Shown here in pieces: positions 61,505 to 64,000 of a stretch of DNA of 64,000 nt (positions within the stretch are counted from its first letter, which is position 1; every line of letters begins with the position of its first letter). Position numbers and translations under genes: made by a program. Below the pieces are notes generated by a model. It was not told the origin of the DNA. It worked only from the letters and a program-made list of their open reading frames with translations, and did not search any database. The stretch lies in assembly GCF_050937815.1 (NCBI RefSeq), contig NZ_JACDIJ010000006.1:1-64000 (forward strand), given 5' to 3'. The stretch comes from Treponema_C sp050937815. Its GTDB lineage: Bacteria > Spirochaetota > Spirochaetia > Treponematales > Treponemataceae.

Positions 61505-62161
61505 TTATTCTTTCGTTAAGATTAGGATTCCGGAACTTGTCCCGAGCCGACTTGCTCCTGCGGCTATCATGCGTTCGGCATCAGCTCTTGATCGGATTCC
61601 TCCGGATGCTTTTACGCCCAGCTTTGTACCGACCATCATACGCATCAATTTTACATCTTCAACAGTAGCACCTCCTGAACTGAATCCTGTTGAAGTCTTT
61701 ACAAAATCTGCACCTTCATCAATACATATTTGAATGGCAAGTTTTTTTTCTTCTTCGGTCAATAAACACATTTCCAAAATAACTTTAGTAAGAATCTTCC
61801 CGTTACAAATTTTAACAATACTGTGAATATCTTCTGAAGCTTTTTTATACAGTTTTGATTTGAGTGCCCCTATATTAAGCACCATATCAACTTCTTGTGC
61901 GCCGTCCTCTATTGCTTTTTTTGTTTCGTATTCTTTTCCAAATGTTGACACGGCTCCAAGAGGAAACCCTACAACAGTACATACTTTTACAAGAGAGTTG
62001 GAAAGTTCTTTTGCACATAGTTTAACCCATGTGGAATTCACACAAACGGAATAAAACGAATATTCCTTAGCTTCTGAACAAAGTTTGATAATAGCATCTT
62101 CTTTCGCATCGGGTTTTAGTAATGTGTGGTCTATCATCTTTGCAATGGAAGATTTAGTCAT
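61505..62161 (-). CDS. deoC: deoxyribose-phosphate aldolase
   Basis: A 218-residue class I aldolase. The Schiff-base lysine is Lys155 (FVKTSTGFSSGGAT), the proton-relay Lys184 (VKASGGIR) and Asp92 (EVDMVLNIGAL). It cleaves 2-deoxyribose 5-phosphate to acetaldehyde and glyceraldehyde 3-phosphate, or a related deoxysugar phosphate. AGGAGG precedes the ATG. First gene of a six-gene minus-strand operon; the usual deoxynucleoside partners (deoA, deoB, deoD) are absent, which suggests free-sugar rather than nucleoside catabolism. Confidence 0.94.
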   Translation of the reverse strand: MTKSSIAKMIDHTLLKPDAKEDAIIKLCSEAKEYSFYSVCVNSTWVKLCAKELSNSLVKVCTVVGFPLGAVSTFGKEYETKKAIEDGAQEVDMVLNIGALKSKLYKKASEDIHSIVKICNGKILTKVILEMCLLTEEEKKLAIQICIDEGADFVKTSTGFSSGGATVEDVKLMRMMVGTKLGVKASGGIRSRADAERMIAAGASRLGTSSGILILTKE

Positions 62162-62207
62162 AAAACCTCCTAAATAAAATGAATAACAATACTACCAATA
62201 CATATAT

Positions 62208-62236
62208 ATTTAAGCACGGTTTTTTTTATATGTCAA
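62208..62236 (-). promoter_or_regulatory. promoter of the deoC operon
   Basis: On the minus strand TTGACA (62231-62236), a 17-nt spacer and TTAAAT (62208-62213) lie about 46 nt before deoC. The -35 is perfect and the -10 weak. The surrounding 62162-62392 gap is AT-rich, with no gene seen. Confidence 0.6.
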
Positions 62237-62392
62237 ACAAAATTTAAATATTTATTAAATAAAGTGTAGAATATTTAAATTTTTATAAATATTTTATAAA
62301 AAACATCAGGTAAATTTATTATTTTTTTGAAAATTATGGAGAAAAAATAGATACTATAAGCGGCTTTTATAGTATTTTTACAATACGGCTTT

Positions 62393-63190
62393 TCACCGTA
62401 TTTTTCCGGGGACAATGCGGGCGCAGAGCATAAGCATACTGCCGTCGAGGCCTCTTTTATCAATAATACCGCCCAGAGAAAGATATCCTTTTATTCCGAT
62501 TCCTGTTGCCAATCCATTTGAAAACGTATAATCCCATGCAAACTGTACCGATGGATAGGCAAAGCGCATGTTTTGCCAAAACCAACGGTTTATAGCCGCT
62601 ATATTTTCAGGCGGCGCAGATGTATTGATTGCTCGAGCTGCAAAGCGTAAAGAAAGCGATATACCCGTTCCGGCGGAAAAAACGGAATGTCCGGCCGAAA
62701 AATTAAAAACAACCGGTATGTCGAGCATTAGGGAGGGAACATAGGCAGCACGCTGTTCGATTTCGGCTGGCAGCGCCCTCTTTTGAACCTTGTCCCATAG
62801 ATAATAGGATGCAAAATAATTGGCATGCGGAGAAAATGATACGGCCATTTGATTATGTGAATAAAACGGAATATTCCCGCCTGCTCCGATGGTAAAAACT
62901 ACCGGAGAGGGTGCGCTGTTTTTATCGGTATTTAAAATACCTGCGGCACCGAAGGTAAAAACGAGGGGACTGCTTTGTGCTTTTTGAAGGGTAGAATCGG
63001 CGTCTTGCACGATTTTTTCATTTTCTGTACTTGCGATTTCTTTTTTTTCGGCAGAATCTTCATTTGTCACAGGCGGCTGTTGTGTCGGCTGCGGTTCAAG
63101 AGCGTTTGCTTCGGCGTATAAAAAGTTTAACCCGTTTACAAAGCGGGTACATAAAAATAAAAAGGCGCAAAATACATACAGTTTTTTCAT
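62393..63190 (-). CDS. exported protein, probable outer-membrane barrel
   Basis: A 265-residue protein with a signal peptide (about 1-26, ending LYAEA), a polar Pro/Gln/Glu-rich stretch (about 30-70), and then alternating hydrophobic strands (VFTFGAAGILN, VVFTIGAGGNIPFY, FSAGTGISLSLRF, GIGIKGYLSLGG) like an outer-membrane beta-barrel. No family is recognised. GGAG lies seven bases before the ATG, inside the end of the preceding gene, suggesting co-translation with it. Confidence 0.65.
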   Translation of the reverse strand: MKKLYVFCAFLFLCTRFVNGLNFLYAEANALEPQPTQQPPVTNEDSAEKKEIASTENEKIVQDADSTLQKAQSSPLVFTFGAAGILNTDKNSAPSPVVFTIGAGGNIPFYSHNQMAVSFSPHANYFASYYLWDKVQKRALPAEIEQRAAYVPSLMLDIPVVFNFSAGHSVFSAGTGISLSLRFAARAINTSAPPENIAAINRWFWQNMRFAYPSVQFAWDYTFSNGLATGIGIKGYLSLGGIIDKRGLDGSMLMLCARIVPGKIR

Positions 63191-63194
63191 TCTG

Positions 63195-64000
63195 CTACTC
63201 CTCTTTTTTGTATAAAACTTGCTCCAAATCTACGGCGACAAAGCCGCTTCTTCCCGTCTCAAAAAAAGCGGTTTCTTCCCAAGCTGCAAACAAAGTAGAG
63301 CCGGCAATTAAAGCATATGAATATGTATAGCCTGCCGGAAGGCGCGGCAGTTTAAATACGGAAGGTTTTCCTTCGTTCAGGACATGCTTCATCGGTAAAG
63401 TGCCTGCAAAACATACTGTTCCGTCTTCGAAAAATGCTGCCGAATAGTGGTCCGCCGTCGTTGCATATGCTTGACGCGGATTCGGGGCGTGTTCACGCTG
63501 CACAAAACGGAACGGCGACGGGGAACCGTCGGCACTGTATTCAAGATACCAGGGAACCGACGGAGGAACGGGAGCAAGCAAATCTTTAAGGCGCTCGGGC
63601 ATAACCGATGTCCGGAGCGGCCGGATTTTTTCACGAAATTCATGTACGCTTATTTCCTCATGTATAAGCTTCGGTTTAAAGCCGGAAGCACCTGTATCCG
63701 AACTGATACGGGCTTGTGCAAAGGCGGTAACCGGCTCAACCGTATAAAACGAGTATGCATAAAATTCGGTACGCTGTGCCTCGGTTTCTTTCAAAAGAGC
63801 ATACCAAATATTGTCTATAAAAAAAAGCTCGCGCAGTTCGGCTTTGACCGGCCAATTAAAATCCCGGCTGTTCAAAAGCGGAATAAAGCCGCGGTTTTCT
63901 TTAACGTATTGCACTAAAAAATAATCCGACTTTTCCGTCTGCGGTAACAGTTTTTTTTCGGCAGCGTTTGTTTCGGCTGAAAATCGTGCGGATGCAAAAA
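63195..64000 (-). CDS. exported protein, 5' end outside the window
   Basis: The frame is open from the stop at 63195 to the window edge at 64000, so at least 267 residues. A GTG at 63914 is in frame, but coding-like sequence continues upstream of it (FASARFSAETNAAEKKLLPQ), which resembles the end of a signal peptide, so the true start is outside. The protein has beta-rich segments (YSAAFFEDGTVCFAGTLP, YSYALIAGSTLFAAWEE) reminiscent of propeller blades. Function unknown. It ends 4 nt before the following exported protein gene, with which it is probably co-transcribed. Confidence 0.7.
   Translation of the reverse strand, partial: FASARFSAETNAAEKKLLPQTEKSDYFLVQYVKENRGFIPLLNSRDFNWPVKAELRELFFIDNIWYALLKETEAQRTEFYAYSFYTVEPVTAFAQARISSDTGASGFKPKLIHEEISVHEFREKIRPLRTSVMPERLKDLLAPVPPSVPWYLEYSADGSPSPFRFVQREHAPNPRQAYATTADHYSAAFFEDGTVCFAGTLPMKHVLNEGKPSVFKLPRLPAGYTYSYALIAGSTLFAAWEETAFFETGRSGFVAVDLEQVLYKKEE

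Overview
The window looks like a chromosomal segment of a host-associated spirochaete, most likely a Treponema. The clues are flagellar chaperones next to general housekeeping genes, a large methyl-accepting chemotaxis protein, a TpF1/Dps-type ferritin, a TGS-less threonyl-tRNA synthetase, a relaxed lipobox, and an rpoN-hpf-hprK-ptsH gene order. Species cannot be set from sequence alone. No phage, insertion sequence, CRISPR array or rRNA was found. One tRNA (Leu-CAA) is present.

Layout. 1-894 is mostly non-coding and carries dispersed paired-hairpin repeats; another copy lies at 41730-41807. 895-12476 is mainly minus strand: a DUF4153 membrane protein, a class II aldolase (plus), pdxA, rpsD, an outer-membrane-like protein, a SPOR protein-coaE-polA group, and flgN-fliS behind a sigma-28-like promoter. 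12669-17076 (plus) holds ftsH, an RbsC-like permease with no partner, and a GH1 glycosidase. 17077-22337 is an AT-rich island for amino-acid or acyl-amino-acid catabolism: a YheO/DauR-like regulator, a D-serine-dehydratase/D-threonine-aldolase-like PLP enzyme, and a divergent AbgB-like amidohydrolase, RidA and YfcC-type transporter. 22438-22780 is a small broken membrane gene. 23014-34411 holds a peptide-binding protein, an unrecognised gene, carD-ispDF, a sigma-70 factor, a PC4-like protein, and the minus-strand run rpoN-hpf-hprK-ptsH-lexA-holA. 34517-47555 contains a DUF1015 protein, an MCP, a lipoprotein interrupted by an in-frame TGA, tRNA-Leu, aminopeptidase P, thrS, a phosphodiesterase-like protein, a thioredoxin-fold protein, and an HlyD/MacB-like pair without an ATPase. 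47654-48608 is dps and a small unknown gene.

48835-62161 is a second AT-rich accessory island made of two catabolic modules that converge at 54.6 kb. The left module (plus) is a hydroxyacid dehydrogenase, an alpha/beta hydrolase fused to a membrane domain, a cyclase-family metal hydrolase, a DUF1537 four-carbon acid-sugar kinase and an RpiR regulator. The right module (minus) is deoC, an SDR dehydrogenase, an FGGY kinase, and an RbsA/RbsC/RbsB-type ABC importer, with a DeoR regulator beside it. 62393-64000 holds two exported proteins, the last running off the window.

The most unusual small-scale signals are: (i) at least eight genes whose sigma-70-type -10 box ends only 4-8 nt before the start codon and which lack a convincing Shine-Dalgarno, suggesting leaderless mRNAs; (ii) the paired-hairpin repeat family, with changing stems and a conserved linker; and (iii) a foldable multi-stem spacer between rpoN and hpf.
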